A DNA stretch of 64,000 nucleotides from Diplosphaera chodatii. Lineage: Eukaryota > Chlorophyta > Trebouxiophyceae > Prasiolales > Stichococcaceae. The number at the start of each line of letters is the position of its first letter. Position 1 is the first letter of the stretch. Made by a program: the position numbers and the translations under genes. A model generated the notes under the pieces. That model was not told where the DNA came from, searched no databases, and saw nothing but the letters and a program-made list of their open reading frames with translations. The DNA lies in assembly GCA_032358165.1 (NCBI GenBank), contig JAALGY010000020.1:1054001-1118000 (forward strand), given 5' to 3'. Below are positions 51,353 to 62,489 of this stretch, in pieces.

Positions 51353-52178
51353 AAGCAACGGTGGGCCTGCTCAAATTAGTTGCTTTATCTGTTGCAGCGG
51401 CGCAGCTTGCACCTTGTCTTGCATCTGTTTTCAACGCTTGTCAAAGGGTGGCAGCGTTGCCAAGGGGCTGGGCTCTGTGCGGCATTACGCCGGTTCACAA
51501 GGGGGGCGACGCATCCGATCCGGGTAATTACCGTGGCATTGCTGTTGGCTCTTTATTGGCAAAGCTGTATGCTTGCATGCTTAATGAAAAGCTTATGAGG
51601 TGGACCGAGCAGCACCAGCTGCGCGCACGCGGACAGGCGGGCTTCCGCAAGGACCACCGCACCACCGATCAAACCTTCGTCGTTCGCACCCTCATCGAGA
51701 AGGCCAAGGCAGATAAGCAGCATCTGTACTCTTGCTTTGTCGATGTCAAGAAAGCATACGACACTGTACCTCGTGATTTGCTTTGGGAGAAGCTGCAGCG
51801 GATTGGGGTGCATGGGGAGTTTCTGAGGGGCGTGCAGGCGCTGTATGCTGATGTGCCCATGGCATTGCAGTTTGAGGGGGGAATGTCCGACACATTTCAT
51901 AGCACTCTGGGGGTTAAGCAGGGATGTCCACTATCTCCAACCCTTTTTGGATTTTTTTGACGATTTCCAAGCGGAGCTGGAGGCCGCCGGCGCGGACCTG
52001 GACCTGCCCACCCTATGTGGCGTGCAGGCACCTGCCCTCTTCTATGCAGATGATCTGGACCTGGTGTCCACATCCGTACGCGGCCTGCAGGCGCAGCTCG
52101 ACCTGCTGGAGTCGTACTGCAGGCGGTGGCGCCTCACCGTCAACGTGAAGAAGACTAAGGTCGTGGTCCATGCAGCTT
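51353..52178 (+). pseudogene. LINE-A RT fragment, unit 2
   Basis: Same fragment as unit 1 with the same 2-nt lesion and the same Phe-to-Val change in CFVDVKKAYD. The preceding AAAC tract is one repeat shorter. Confidence 0.88.
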
Positions 52179-53181
52179 AGACTTCCTCACCGGGACTATT
52201 GCCTTGCGCTGGTCTCATGGGCCCTGCATTCCCTTGTGGTTTCAGTGTCCTCCATCGACATATTTCGAGCATGACGTTGTGATGACATACTCAGCCGCCT
52301 TCACGTTCACACGTGAGAAGCCGCATTGTGCCGCAGAGCCTTGTTCTTGAGCTTGGTTCTGGTCTGGACGCCCTTTGTAAAAAACAAACAAACAAACAAA
52401 CAAACAAACAAAATCCTGGACTCCCACCACCACTCACCCTTACCTATACGCCCGTACCTCATCTGCCCTGTCAGCACTGGACCAAGATCAAGAACAAGAG
52501 CAAGAGCAAGACCAAGACCTTAGTAGCATGACAACACCTAGCAGCGGCCACCCGCGGAGCCCGCGCGGATGGGAGCACCTGCCTCAGAAGACCCTGGTGC
52601 CCGGTGTTGTGCATATCGGACAGCTTGCGACGTCGGCCGCCAGCCCTCTGTTGTTTGCCAGCGCCAGCCCTCAGTCCCTTTGGGTTTGGTTGCTTTCACC
52701 AGCATGCAGGGCGCCTCGCGGCGTATCCGGTCCCAGCGGGCCCAGAGCTCGGCGTACTTGTACGTAACCGGTCCCTGCATGTCTGCGCGGGGTTTTCTGG
52801 GTTTACCCGCGGGTGCCGTGGCACGTGGACAGACAGACGTTACGACATTTCTAGAGTGATAGACCCGCAGCGGTGCGACTTCGCCGCGAGTGCGTGGCAT
52901 TGCTGCCGCCGCCGCTAGGTCCCCGCACTTGTACGACCATTAGGTAGCCTTCCTCATTGGGACTATTGCCTTTCGCTGGTCTCATTGGCCCTGCATTCCC
53001 TTGTGGTTTCAGTGTCCTCCATCGACATATTTCGAACATGACGTTTTGATGACATACTCAGCCGCCCTCACGTTCACACGTGAGAAGCCGCACTGTGCCG
53101 CAGAGCCTTGTTCTTGAGCTTGGTTCTGGTCTGGACGCCCTTTGTAAAAAACAAACAAACAAACAAACAAACAAACAAACA

Positions 53182-54007
53182 AAGCAACGGTGGGCCTGCT
53201 CAAATTAGTTGCTTTATCTGTTGCAGCGGCGCAGCTTGCACCTTGTCTTGCATCTGTTTTCAACGCTTGTCAAAGGGTGGCAGCGTTGCCAAGGGGCTGG
53301 GCTCTGTGCGGCATTACGCCGGTTCACAAGGGGGGCGACGCATCCGATCCGGGTAATTACCGTGGCATTGCTGTTGGCTCTTTATTGGCAAAGCTGTATG
53401 CTTGCATGCTTAATGAAAAGCTTATGAGGTGGACCGAGCAGCACCAGCTGCGCGCACGCGGACAGGCGGGCTTCCGCAAGGACCACCGCACCACCGATCA
53501 AACCTTCGTCGTTCGCACCCTCATCGAGAAGGCCAAGGCAGATAAGCAGCATCTGTACTCTTGCTTTGTCGATGTCAAGAAAGCATACGACACTGTACCT
53601 CGTGATTTGCTTTGGGAGAAGCTGCAGCGGATTGGGGTGCATGGGGAGTTTCTGAGGGGCGTGCAGGCGCTGTATGCTGATGTGCCCATGGCATTGCAGT
53701 TTGAGGGGGGAATGTCCGACACATTTCATAGCACTCTGGGGGTTAAGCAGGGATGTCCACTATCTCCAACCCTTTTTGGATTTTTTTGACGATTTCCAAG
53801 CGGAGCTGGAGGCCGCCGGCGCGGACCTGGACCTGCCCACCCTATGTGGCGTGCAGGCACCTGCCCTCTTCTATGCAGATGATCTGGACCTGGTGTCCAC
53901 ATCCGTACGCGGCCTGCAGGCGCAGCTCGACCTGCTGGAGTCGTACTGCAGGCGGTGGCGCCTCACCGTCAACGTGAAGAAGACTAAGGTCGTGGTCCAT
54001 GCAGCTT
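53182..54007 (+). pseudogene. LINE-A RT fragment, unit 3
   Basis: Same fragment, same lesion; no unit-specific difference noticed. Confidence 0.88.
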
Positions 54008-55010
54008 AGACTTCCTCACCGGGACTATTGCCTTGCGCTGGTCTCATGGGCCCTGCATTCCCTTGTGGTTTCAGTGTCCTCCATCGACATATTTCGAGCA
54101 TGACGTTGTGATGACATACTCAGCCGCCTTCACGTTCACACGTGAGAAGCCGCATTGTGCCGCAGAGCCTTGTTCTTGAGCTTGGTTCTGGTCTGGACGC
54201 CCTTTGTAAAAAACAAACAAACAAACAAACAAACAAACAAAATCCTGGACTCCCACCACCACTCACCCTTACCTATACGCCCGTACCTCATCTGCCCTGT
54301 CAGCACTGGACCAAGATCAAGAACAAGAGCAAGAGCAAGACCAAGACCTTAGTAGCATGACAACACCTAGCAGCGGCCACCCGCGGAGCCCGCGCGGATG
54401 GGAGCACCTGCCTCAGAAGACCCTGGTGCCCGGTGTTGTGCATATCGGACAGCTTGCGACGTCGGCCGCCAGCCCTCTGTTGTTTGCCAGCGCCAGCCCT
54501 CAGTCCCTTTGGGTTTGGTTGCTTTCACCAGCATGCAGGGCGCCTCGCGGCGTATCCGGTCCCAGCGGGCCCAGAGCTCGGCGTACTTGTACGTAACCGG
54601 TCCCTGCATGTCTGCGCGGGGTTTTCTGGGTTTACCCGCGGGTGCCGTGGCACGTGGACAGACAGACGTTACGACATTTCTAGAGTGATAGACCCGCAGC
54701 GGTGCGACTTCGCCGCGAGTGCGTGGCATTGCTGCCGCCGCCGCTAGGTCCCCGCACTTGTACGACCATTAGGTAGCCTTCCTCATTGGGACTATTGCCT
54801 TTCGCTGGTCTCATTGGCCCTGCATTCCCTTGTGGTTTCAGTGTCCTCCATCGACATATTTCGAACATGACGTTTTGATGACATACTCAGCCGCCCTCAC
54901 GTTCACACGTGAGAAGCCGCACTGTGCCGCAGAGCCTTGTTCTTGAGCTTGGTTCTGGTCTGGACGCCCTTTGTAAAAAACAAACAAACAAACAAACAAA
55001 CAAACAAACA

Positions 55011-55836
55011 AAGCAACGGTGGGCCTGCTCAAATTAGTTGCTTTATCTGTTGCAGCGGCGCAGCTTGCACCTTGTCTTGCATCTGTTTTCAACGCTTGTC
55101 AAAGGGTGGCAGCGTTGCCAAGGGGCTGGGCTCTGTGCGGCATTACGCCGGTTCACAAGGGGGGCGACGCATCCGATCCGGGTAATTACCGTGGCATTGC
55201 TGTTGGCTCTTTATTGGCAAAGCTGTATGCTTGCATGCTTAATGAAAAGCTTATGAGGTGGACCGAGCAGCACCAGCTGCGCGCACGCGGACAGGCGGGC
55301 TTCCGCAAGGACCACCGCACCACCGATCAAACCTTCGTCGTTCGCACCCTCATCGAGAAGGCCAAGGCAGATAAGCAGCATCTGTACTCTTGCTTTGTCG
55401 ATGTCAAGAAAGCATACGACACTGTACCTCGTGATTTGCTTTGGGAGAAGCTGCAGCGGATTGGGGTGCATGGGGAGTTTCTGAGGGGCGTGCAGGCGCT
55501 GTATGCTGATGTGCCCATGGCATTGCAGTTTGAGGGGGGAATGTCCGACACATTTCATAGCACTCTGGGGGTTAAGCAGGGATGTCCACTATCTCCAACC
55601 CTTTTTGGATTTTTTTGACGATTTCCAAGCGGAGCTGGAGGCCGCCGGCGCGGACCTGGACCTGCCCACCCTATGTGGCGTGCAGGCACCTGCCCTCTTC
55701 TATGCAGATGATCTGGACCTGGTGTCCACATCCGTACGCGGCCTGCAGGCGCAGCTCGACCTGCTGGAGTCGTACTGCAGGCGGTGGCGCCTCACCGTCA
55801 ACGTGAAGAAGACTAAGGTCGTGGTCCATGCAGCTT
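55011..55836 (+). pseudogene. LINE-A RT fragment, unit 4
   Basis: Same fragment, same lesion; no unit-specific difference noticed. Confidence 0.88.
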
Positions 55837-56632
55837 AGACTTCCTCACCGGGACTATTGCCTTGCGCTGGTCTCATGGGCCCTGCATTCCCTTGTGGTTT
55901 CAGTGTCCTCCATCGACATATTTCGAGCATGACGTTGTGATGACATACTCAGCCGCCTTCACGTTCACACGTGAGAAGCCGCATTGTGCCGCAGAGCCTT
56001 GTTCTTGAGCTTGGTTCTGGTCTGGACGCCCTTTGTAAAAAACAAACAAACAAACAAACAAACAAACAAAATCCTGGACTCCCACCACCACTCACCCTTA
56101 CCTATACGCCCGTACCTCATCTGCCCTGTCAGCACTGGACCAAGATCAAGAACAAGAGCAAGAGCAAGACCAAGACCTTAGTAGCATGACAACACCTAGC
56201 AGCGGCCACCCGCGGAGCCCGCGCGGATGGGAGCACCTGCCTCAGAAGACCCTGGTGCCCGGTGTTGTGCATATCGGACAGCTTGCGACGTCGGCCGCCA
56301 GCCCTCTGTTGTTTGCCAGCGCCAGCCCTCAGTCCCTTTGGGTTTGGTTGCTTTCACCAGCATGCAGGGCGCCTCGCGGCGTATCCGGTCCCAGCGGGCC
56401 CAGAGCTCGGCGTACTTGTACGTAACCGGTCCCTGCATGTCTGCGCGGGGTTTTCTGGGTTTACCCGCGGGTGCCGTGGCACGTGGACAGACAGACGTTA
56501 CGACATTTCTAGAGTGATAGACCCGCAGCGGTGCGACTTCGCCGCGAGTGCGTGGCATTGCTGCCGCCGCCGCTAGGTCCCCGCACTTGTACGACCATTA
56601 GGTAGCCTTCCTCATTGGGACTATTGCCTTTC

Positions 56633-56851
56633 ATTGGACACCGTTCAGGGACCGGGTTCGATCCCTGGCGGTGGCGGAAGTTTCGGGTCTAGTTCCGTGT
56701 GGGACCAACCCACCCCACCCTATGCAAGTGGTTGCTTCGGCAATCTGCCCTCCATGGTTTGTGTATATAAGTCGTTGAAAAACGCAATACACAAACAGCC
56801 TTCCGGTCAAAGGTCCTTTTCCATCGCTATTTGCACTTCCCTTACCGCTAT
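56633..56851 (+). mobile_element. SINE-E in one array unit
   Basis: A 219-bp SINE-E (attggacacc to taccgctat) with the 6-bp TSD cctttc at 56627-56632 and 56852-56857. The spacing of the LINE-A fragments on either side is 2,054 bp, exactly 1,829 plus 225. The four other units hold the empty site. Confidence 0.93.
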
Positions 56852-57064
56852 CCTTTCGCTGGTCTCATTGGCCCTGCATTCCCTTGTGGTTTCAGTGTCC
56901 TCCATCGACATATTTCGAACATGACGTTTTGATGACATACTCAGCCGCCCTCACGTTCACACGTGAGAAGCCGCACTGTGCCGCAGAGCCTTGTTCTTGA
57001 GCTTGGTTCTGGTCTGGACGCCCTTTGTAAAAAACAAACAAACAAACAAACAAACAAACAAACA

Positions 57065-57890
57065 AAGCAACGGTGGGCCTGCTCAAATTAGTTGCTTTAT
57101 CTGTTGCAGCGGCGCAGCTTGCACCTTGTCTTGCATCTGTTTTCAACGCTTGTCAAAGGGTGGCAGCGTTGCCAAGGGGCTGGGCTCTGTGCGGCATTAC
57201 GCCGGTTCACAAGGGGGGCGACGCATCCGATCCGGGTAATTACCGTGGCATTGCTGTTGGCTCTTTATTGGCAAAGCTGTATGCTTGCATGCTTAATGAA
57301 AAGCTTATGAGGTGGACCGAGCAGCACCAGCTGCGCGCACGCGGACAGGCGGGCTTCCGCAAGGACCACCGCACCACCGATCAAACCTTCGTCGTTCGCA
57401 CCCTCATCGAGAAGGCCAAGGCAGATAAGCAGCATCTGTACTCTTGCTTTGTCGATGTCAAGAAAGCATACGACACTGTACCTCGTGATTTGCTTTGGGA
57501 GAAGCTGCAGCGGATTGGGGTGCATGGGGAGTTTCTGAGGGGCGTGCAGGCGCTGTATGCTGATGTGCCCATGGCATTGCAGTTTGAGGGGGGAATGTCC
57601 GACACATTTCATAGCACTCTGGGGGTTAAGCAGGGATGTCCACTATCTCCAACCCTTTTTGGATTTTTTTGACGATTTCCAAGCGGAGCTGGAGGCCGCC
57701 GGCGCGGACCTGGACCTGCCCACCCTATGTGGCGTGCAGGCACCTGCCCTCTTCTATGCAGATGATCTGGACCTGGTGTCCACATCCGTACGCGGCCTGC
57801 AGGCGCAGCTCGACCTGCTGGAGTCGTACTGCAGGCGGTGGCGCCTCACCGTCAACGTGAAGAAGACTAAGGTCGTGGTCCATGCAGCTT
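57065..57890 (+). pseudogene. LINE-A RT fragment, unit 5
   Basis: Same fragment and lesion as the other four. It is followed by the last F tail of the array (57891-58107), whose AAAC tract contains aaccaaac, a variant shared with the F tail at 61603-61631. Confidence 0.88.
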
Positions 57891-58107
57891 AGACTTCCTC
57901 ACCGGGACTATTGCCTTGCGCTGGTCTCATGGGCCCTGCATTCCCTTGTGGTTTCAGTGTCCTCCATCGACATATTTCGAGCATGACGTTGTGATGACAT
58001 ACTCAGCCGCCTTCACGTTCACACGTGAGAAGCCGCATTGTGCCGCAGAGCCTTGTTCTTGAGCTTGGTTCTGGTCTGGACGCCCTTTGTAAAAAACAAA
58101 CAACCAA

Positions 58108-58735
58108 ACAAACAAACAAGTGTCGAACTGTGCAGATGGAGGACACTGAAACCGCAGGGGATTGCAGGGCCCAAGAGACCAGCGCAAGGCAATAGTCCCG
58201 GTGAGGAAGCCTAAGCTGCATGGATGCAAACGTGCTGCAAAGGCCAAGAAGCGCGAGATCAGCAACGCCAACAACGCGGTCCAATCACCCAGGCCACAAA
58301 TGCAATGTCTAGATCTACGTGATTCCATGTGACTTTACGTGACGCCATAAATACTGCTGGATTGCTATGACCGCCGCTGATGCGGCTGGAGCCAGCGGCG
58401 GACTGCGGCAATGGCAGGTCGGCAAGCGGCGGCGGCGGCAGCTGGCGATGGTGAAGCTGCGCGGCTGAGGAGGCAGCACACGCCGATATGACCATGTGAC
58501 ACAGCCGCGGGTATGTGCATCTGCAGTCTGAAAAGAACGGTCTGTGAGTGTCGGCTGTCGATGGCAAGGCGGCGCAGCTGAAGCCAGACGCCAGTCTAGA
58601 GCAGGCTCCCCTAAAACGCTGCAAACCGGATCTGACAGGAGCCAAGGCGCTGCTGTAGCTGCGTAGATGGATGCTGTGCCGCTGAACGCCAGATGTGCGC
58701 CTGGCCGCTACAGGGTGACGAAGCCTTCGGCTGTG
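58108..58735 (-). mobile_element. Element G, 3' end replaced by F tail
   Basis: G 3' and body sequence starting at the gtgtcgaactg site. The same F-tail/G junction occurs at 61631/61632, where it is one side of an F insertion with TSD. The 5' end (near gacgaagcct) joins LINE-A at the same point as at ~62245, so this is part of a segmental duplication. Confidence 0.8.
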
Positions 58736-59085
58736 TCAGCGGTGTAGCTGCGGCGTGGTGGATGATGAGGCGCACATGGTCTGGGGGTCTCTAGCTCTAG
58801 TAGATCAGAGGGTGCAGCATTCTGAGCTGTTTGAGGACAGCGACATCACCACAGTGGCAGACGTTATGCAGCAGGATGCCGGGCAACTGGCAGCCTTTTT
58901 GCGGGTTTGTCATGATCATTGCGCAGAGTTGGAGGGGTGCATCCAACCGGGATTGAGTGGGACCATTCTGTCAGCGGGGAGTGAACCGTTTCGGCCACGA
59001 CTCGTTGTGCATGTTGCTCTGGGTTAATCCGCCAGAGCCTGTGGCTAGGCCAAAATGGCCCACCACCAGTATGTAATCAATGTCA
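58736..59085 (+). mobile_element. LINE-A 3' fragment
   Basis: The last ~75 ORF2 codons, 3' UTR and tail (ending near 59085). It has lost 3 nt near 58940 (gggtgcatccaacc) and carries several substitutions, so it is older than most tails here. Confidence 0.82.
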
Positions 59086-61020
59086 AAAATGTCTCATCGA
59101 GAAGGCCAAGGCAGATAAGCAGCCTCTGTACTCTTGCTTTGTCGATTTCAAGAAAGCATACGACACTGTACCTCGTGATTTGCTTTGGGAGAAGTTGCAG
59201 CGGATTGGGGTGCATGGGGAGTTTCTGAGGGGCGTGCAGGCACTGTATGCTGATGTGCCCATGGCATTGCAGTTTGAGGGGGGAATGTCCGACACATTTC
59301 AGAGCACTCTGGGGGTTAAGCAGGGATGTCCACTATCTCCAACCCTTTTCGGGATTTACATTGACGATTTCCAAGCGGAGCTGGAGGCCGCCGGCGCGAA
59401 CCTGGACCTGCCCACCCTGTGTGGTGTGCAGGCACCTGCCCTCTTCTATGCAGATGATCTGGACCTGGTGTCCACATCCGTACACGGCCTGCAGGCGCAG
59501 CTCGACCTGCTGGAGTCGTACTGCAAACGCTGGGGGTGGAAACAGGGAGGTGGCAGCGTCTGCCGCGGGCAGAGCGGCTGTGTCAGCGGTGTAGCTGCGG
59601 CGTGGTGGATGATGAGGCGCACATGGTCTGGGGGTGTCCTGCTCTAGTAGATCAGAGGGTGCAGCATTCTGAGCTGTTTCAGGACAGCGACATCACCTCA
59701 GTGGCGGACTTTATGCAGCAGGATGCCGGGCAACTGGCAGCCTTTTTGCGTGTTTGTCATGATCATTGTGCAGAGTTGGAGGGGTGTACATCCAACCGGG
59801 ATTGAGTGGACCCATTCTGTCAGCGGGGAGTGAACGGTTTCGGACACGACTCGTTGTGCATGTTGCTCTGGGTTATTCCGCCAGAGCCTGTGGCTAGGCC
59901 AAAATGGCCCACCACCAGTATGTAATCAATGTCAATGTCAATGCTGGCGCCTCACCGTCAACGTGAAGAAGACTAAGGTCGTGGTGTACGCAGCCCAGGC
60001 TGCGGCACCACCGGTTCTCACCTACATGCATGCTCCCATCGAAGTGCTGGACTCGTTTACCTATTTGGGGGTTGACATCTCTAGTCGTAGTTCTAGGCGG
60101 ACTTTTGCTGCCGCTAGCATCGGCTGAGCGGCCTCCGCCCAGAGCGCCGCACATGCATTGCAGCATCGTTGCCATGACCTGAGCTTGCATGACGCAGCAC
60201 TGCAGCTGCACTTGTTCGATGCACTAGTACGTCCTGTTATGCTGTATGGTGTCGAAACATGGGGTCCTGGGGCGTTGTGCGGTAGTGGCATGGACACTTG
60301 TGAGCTTGTCCATCGGAAGTTTCTTCGGTCTGTTCTTGGTGTGCGCACAGGCACTCCCAACGTGGCGGTGTTGGGGGAGCTTGGGCGATTCCCGGTGGCA
60401 CACACGGCAACGCTGGCCATCTGCCGTTCTGGAATCGGCTGGTCGCAATGCCGGACACACGCCTCACCAAGCAGGCATTCCTGGAGAACTGTGCTCTGGC
60501 CACCCGGCCGGGGCGCAGCAAGACCAGCTCAGCATGCTGGGCTGCCCAGGTGTGCTCGTTCCTGCACTTCATGTCACCCATCGTTGACAGCGTGCCGCAG
60601 CGCATTGACACTTCGGTTGTCAGTGCACACCTGCAGCGCCGCACATTCGATGCTGTGAATGGCAGCGACTTGCGCAAAGTGCGTGAGTGGCTGGGAGTCA
60701 GGGGCCCTGTCAACGGTGACAACTACCAGCTGGCCGGCTACTTGCAGGCAGTCGCCTCCAAGACCGGTCGTCGGCGGTTAGCACAGTTTCGGATGGGCAG
60801 TCACATGCTGGGGGTGGAAACAGGGAGGTGGCAGCGTCTGCCGCGGGCAGAGCGGCTGTGTCAGCGGTGTAGCTGCGGCGTGGTGGATGATGAGGCACAC
60901 ATGGTCTGGGGTTGTCCAGCTCTAGTAGATCAGAGGGTGCAGCATTCTGAGCTGATTCAGGACAGCGACATCACCACGGTGGCGGACTTTATGCAGCAGG
61001 ATGCCGGGCAACTGGCAGCC
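59086..61020 (+). pseudogene. LINE-A ORF2 (RT to C-terminus), damaged
   Basis: LINE-A sense sequence from LIEKAKADKQPLYSC (RT) to GQLAA near the C-terminus. RT motifs CFVDFKKAYD, KQGCPLSP and FYADD are present up to 59533. A nested LINE-A fragment follows (59534-59942). Beyond it there is an insertion of about 6-7 nt near 60097 (tctaggcggac), a stop in ggctgagcgg near 60126, and a one-base loss near 60427 (gccgttctgg). The CCHC knuckle is present near 60855-60915. The 3' end is cut by element G at 61020. Confidence 0.83.
59534..59942 (+). mobile_element. LINE-A 3' fragment nested in LINE-A, same orientation
   Basis: 409 bp with the last ~88 ORF2 codons (stop at 59803-59805), 3' UTR and tail. 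The TSD gctgg lies at 59529-59533 and 59943-59947, restoring the thumb-region sequence tgcaaacgctggcgcc. Confidence 0.9.
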
Positions 61021-62244
61021 TTTTTTTGTTTGTTTGTTTGTTTTTTAAAAAGGGCGTCCAGACCAGAACCAAGCTCAAGAACAAGGCTCTGCGGCACAAA
61101 GCGGCGTCTCACGTGTGAACGTGAGGGCGGCGAAAGAATGTCATGTCACACATCAAGTGTCGAACTGCAGGGCGCCTCGCGGCGTATCCGGTCCCAGCGG
61201 GCCCAGAGCTCGGCGTACTTGTACGCACCCGGTCCCTGCATGTCTGCGCGGGGTTTTCTGGGTTTACCCGCGGGTGCCGTGGCACGTGGACAGACAGACG
61301 TTTTGACATTTCTGGAGTGATAGACCCGCAGTGGTGCGACTTAGCCGCGAGTGCGTGGCATTGCTGCCGCCGCCGCTAGGTCCCCGCAATTGTACGACCA
61401 TTAGGTAGCCTTCCTCATCGGGACTATTGCCCTTCGCTGGTCTCATGGGCCCTGCATTCCCTTGTGGTTTCAGTGTCCTCCATCGACATATTTCGAGCAT
61501 GACGTTGTGATGACATACTCAGCCGCCCTCACGTTCATACGTGAGAAGCCGCATTGTGCCGCAGAGCCTTGTTCTTGAGCTTGGTTCTGGTCTGGACGCC
61601 CTTTGTAAAAACAAACAACCAAACAAACAAACAAGTGTCGAACTGTGCAGATGGAGGACACTGAAACCGCAGGGGATTGCAGGGCCCAAGAGACCAGCGC
61701 AAGGCAATAGTCCCGGTGAGGAAGCCTAAGCTGCATGGATGCAAACGTGCTGCAAAGGCCAAGAAGCGCGAGATCAGCAACGCCAACAACGCGGTCCAAT
61801 CACCCAGGCCACAAATGCAATGTCTAGATCTACGTGATTCCATGTGACTTTACGTGACGCCATAAATACTGCTGGATTGCTATGACCGCCGCTGATGCGG
61901 CTGGAGCCAGCGGCGGACTGCGGCAATGGCAGGTCGGCAAGCGGCGGCGGCGGCAGCTGGCGATGGTGAAGCTGCGCGGCTGAGGAGGCAGCACACGCCG
62001 ATATGACAGTGTGACACAGCCGCGGGTATGTGCATCTGCAGTCTGAAAAGAACGGTCTGTGAGTGTCGGCTGTCGATGGCAAGGCGGCGCAGCTGATGCC
62101 AGACGCCAGTCTAGAGCAGGCTCCCGTAAAACGCTGCAAACCGGATCTGACAGGAGCCAAGGCGCTGCTGTAGCTGCGTAGATGGATGCTGTGCGCCGCT
62201 GAACGCCAGATGTGCGCCTGGCCGCTACAGGGTGACGAAGCCTT
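61021..62244 (-). mobile_element. Element G in LINE-A, holding a nested F
   Basis: Tail (TTTG repeats from ~61021), hairpin and 3' region to 61167, then F (61168-61631), then G again from 61632 to about 62244. The body matches 24,950-25,560 and 58,108-58,735. No clear TSD with the LINE-A flanks. Confidence 0.78.
61168..61631 (+). mobile_element. Element F, 5'-truncated, nested in G
   Basis: A 464-bp F piece from cagggcgcctcgcgg to the AAAC tail, with the 14-bp TSD caagtgtcgaactg at 61154-61167 and 61632-61645. It shares the variants gagcatgacgttgtg and aaccaaac with the F tails of the 1,829-bp array. Confidence 0.9.
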
Positions 62245-62399
62245 CGGCTGTGTCAGCGGTGTAGCTGCGGCGTGGTGGATGATGAGGCACACATGGTCTG
62301 GGGTTGTCCAGCTCTAGTAGATCAGAGGGTGCAGCATTCTGAGCTGTTTCAGGACAGCGACATCACCTCAGTGGCGGACTTTATGCAGCAGGATGCCGG
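62245..62399 (+). mobile_element. LINE-A ORF2 C-terminal scrap
   Basis: About 50 codons including the CCHC region (cagcggtgtagctgcgg to gcaggatgccg). It is joined at 62400 to the end of LINE-B ORF2. Confidence 0.75.
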
Positions 62400-62489
62400 T
62401 AAGTCCCGCCCTGGACCCCCGCCGCAAACATCGCAGCAACCACCCCCAACGGCTGCCTCCCCACCGCGCCTCCAACTCATCTGAAGCAC
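62400..62489 (+). pseudogene. LINE-B ORF2 extreme C-terminus
   Basis: The last ~27 codons of LINE-B ORF2 (SRPGPPPQTSQQ to RLQLI, then TGA), matching 33989-34070 of the minus-strand copy. It is followed by only a few bases of 3' UTR before 92-bp repeats. Confidence 0.8.

Larger units (their letters stand above)
48757..58090 (+). repeat. 1,829-bp higher-order tandem repeat, five units
   Basis: Units start near 48757, 50586, 52411, 54240 and 56069, with spacings 1829, 1825, 1829 and 1829 bp. The 1825 comes from one fewer AAAC in an internal tail. Each unit holds: a 92-bp remnant and CAAG linker, an F core and AAAC tail, a LINE-A RT fragment of ~825 bp, and an F 3' region with its AAAC tail. Units look almost identical over their length, so the amplification is recent (or partly an assembly matter). 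The fifth unit carries a SINE-E. Confidence 0.92.

Noticed and set aside
48757..58090. CRISPR array or prokaryotic repeat
   Set aside because: Units are 1.8 kb chimeras of retroelement pieces with TSD-bearing insertions; there are no short repeat/spacer alternations and no cas genes.
62399..62405. Splice donor (ggtaagt) at the LINE-A/LINE-B join
   Set aside because: The motif arises at a junction of two transposon fragments; no matching acceptor or exon structure is evident.
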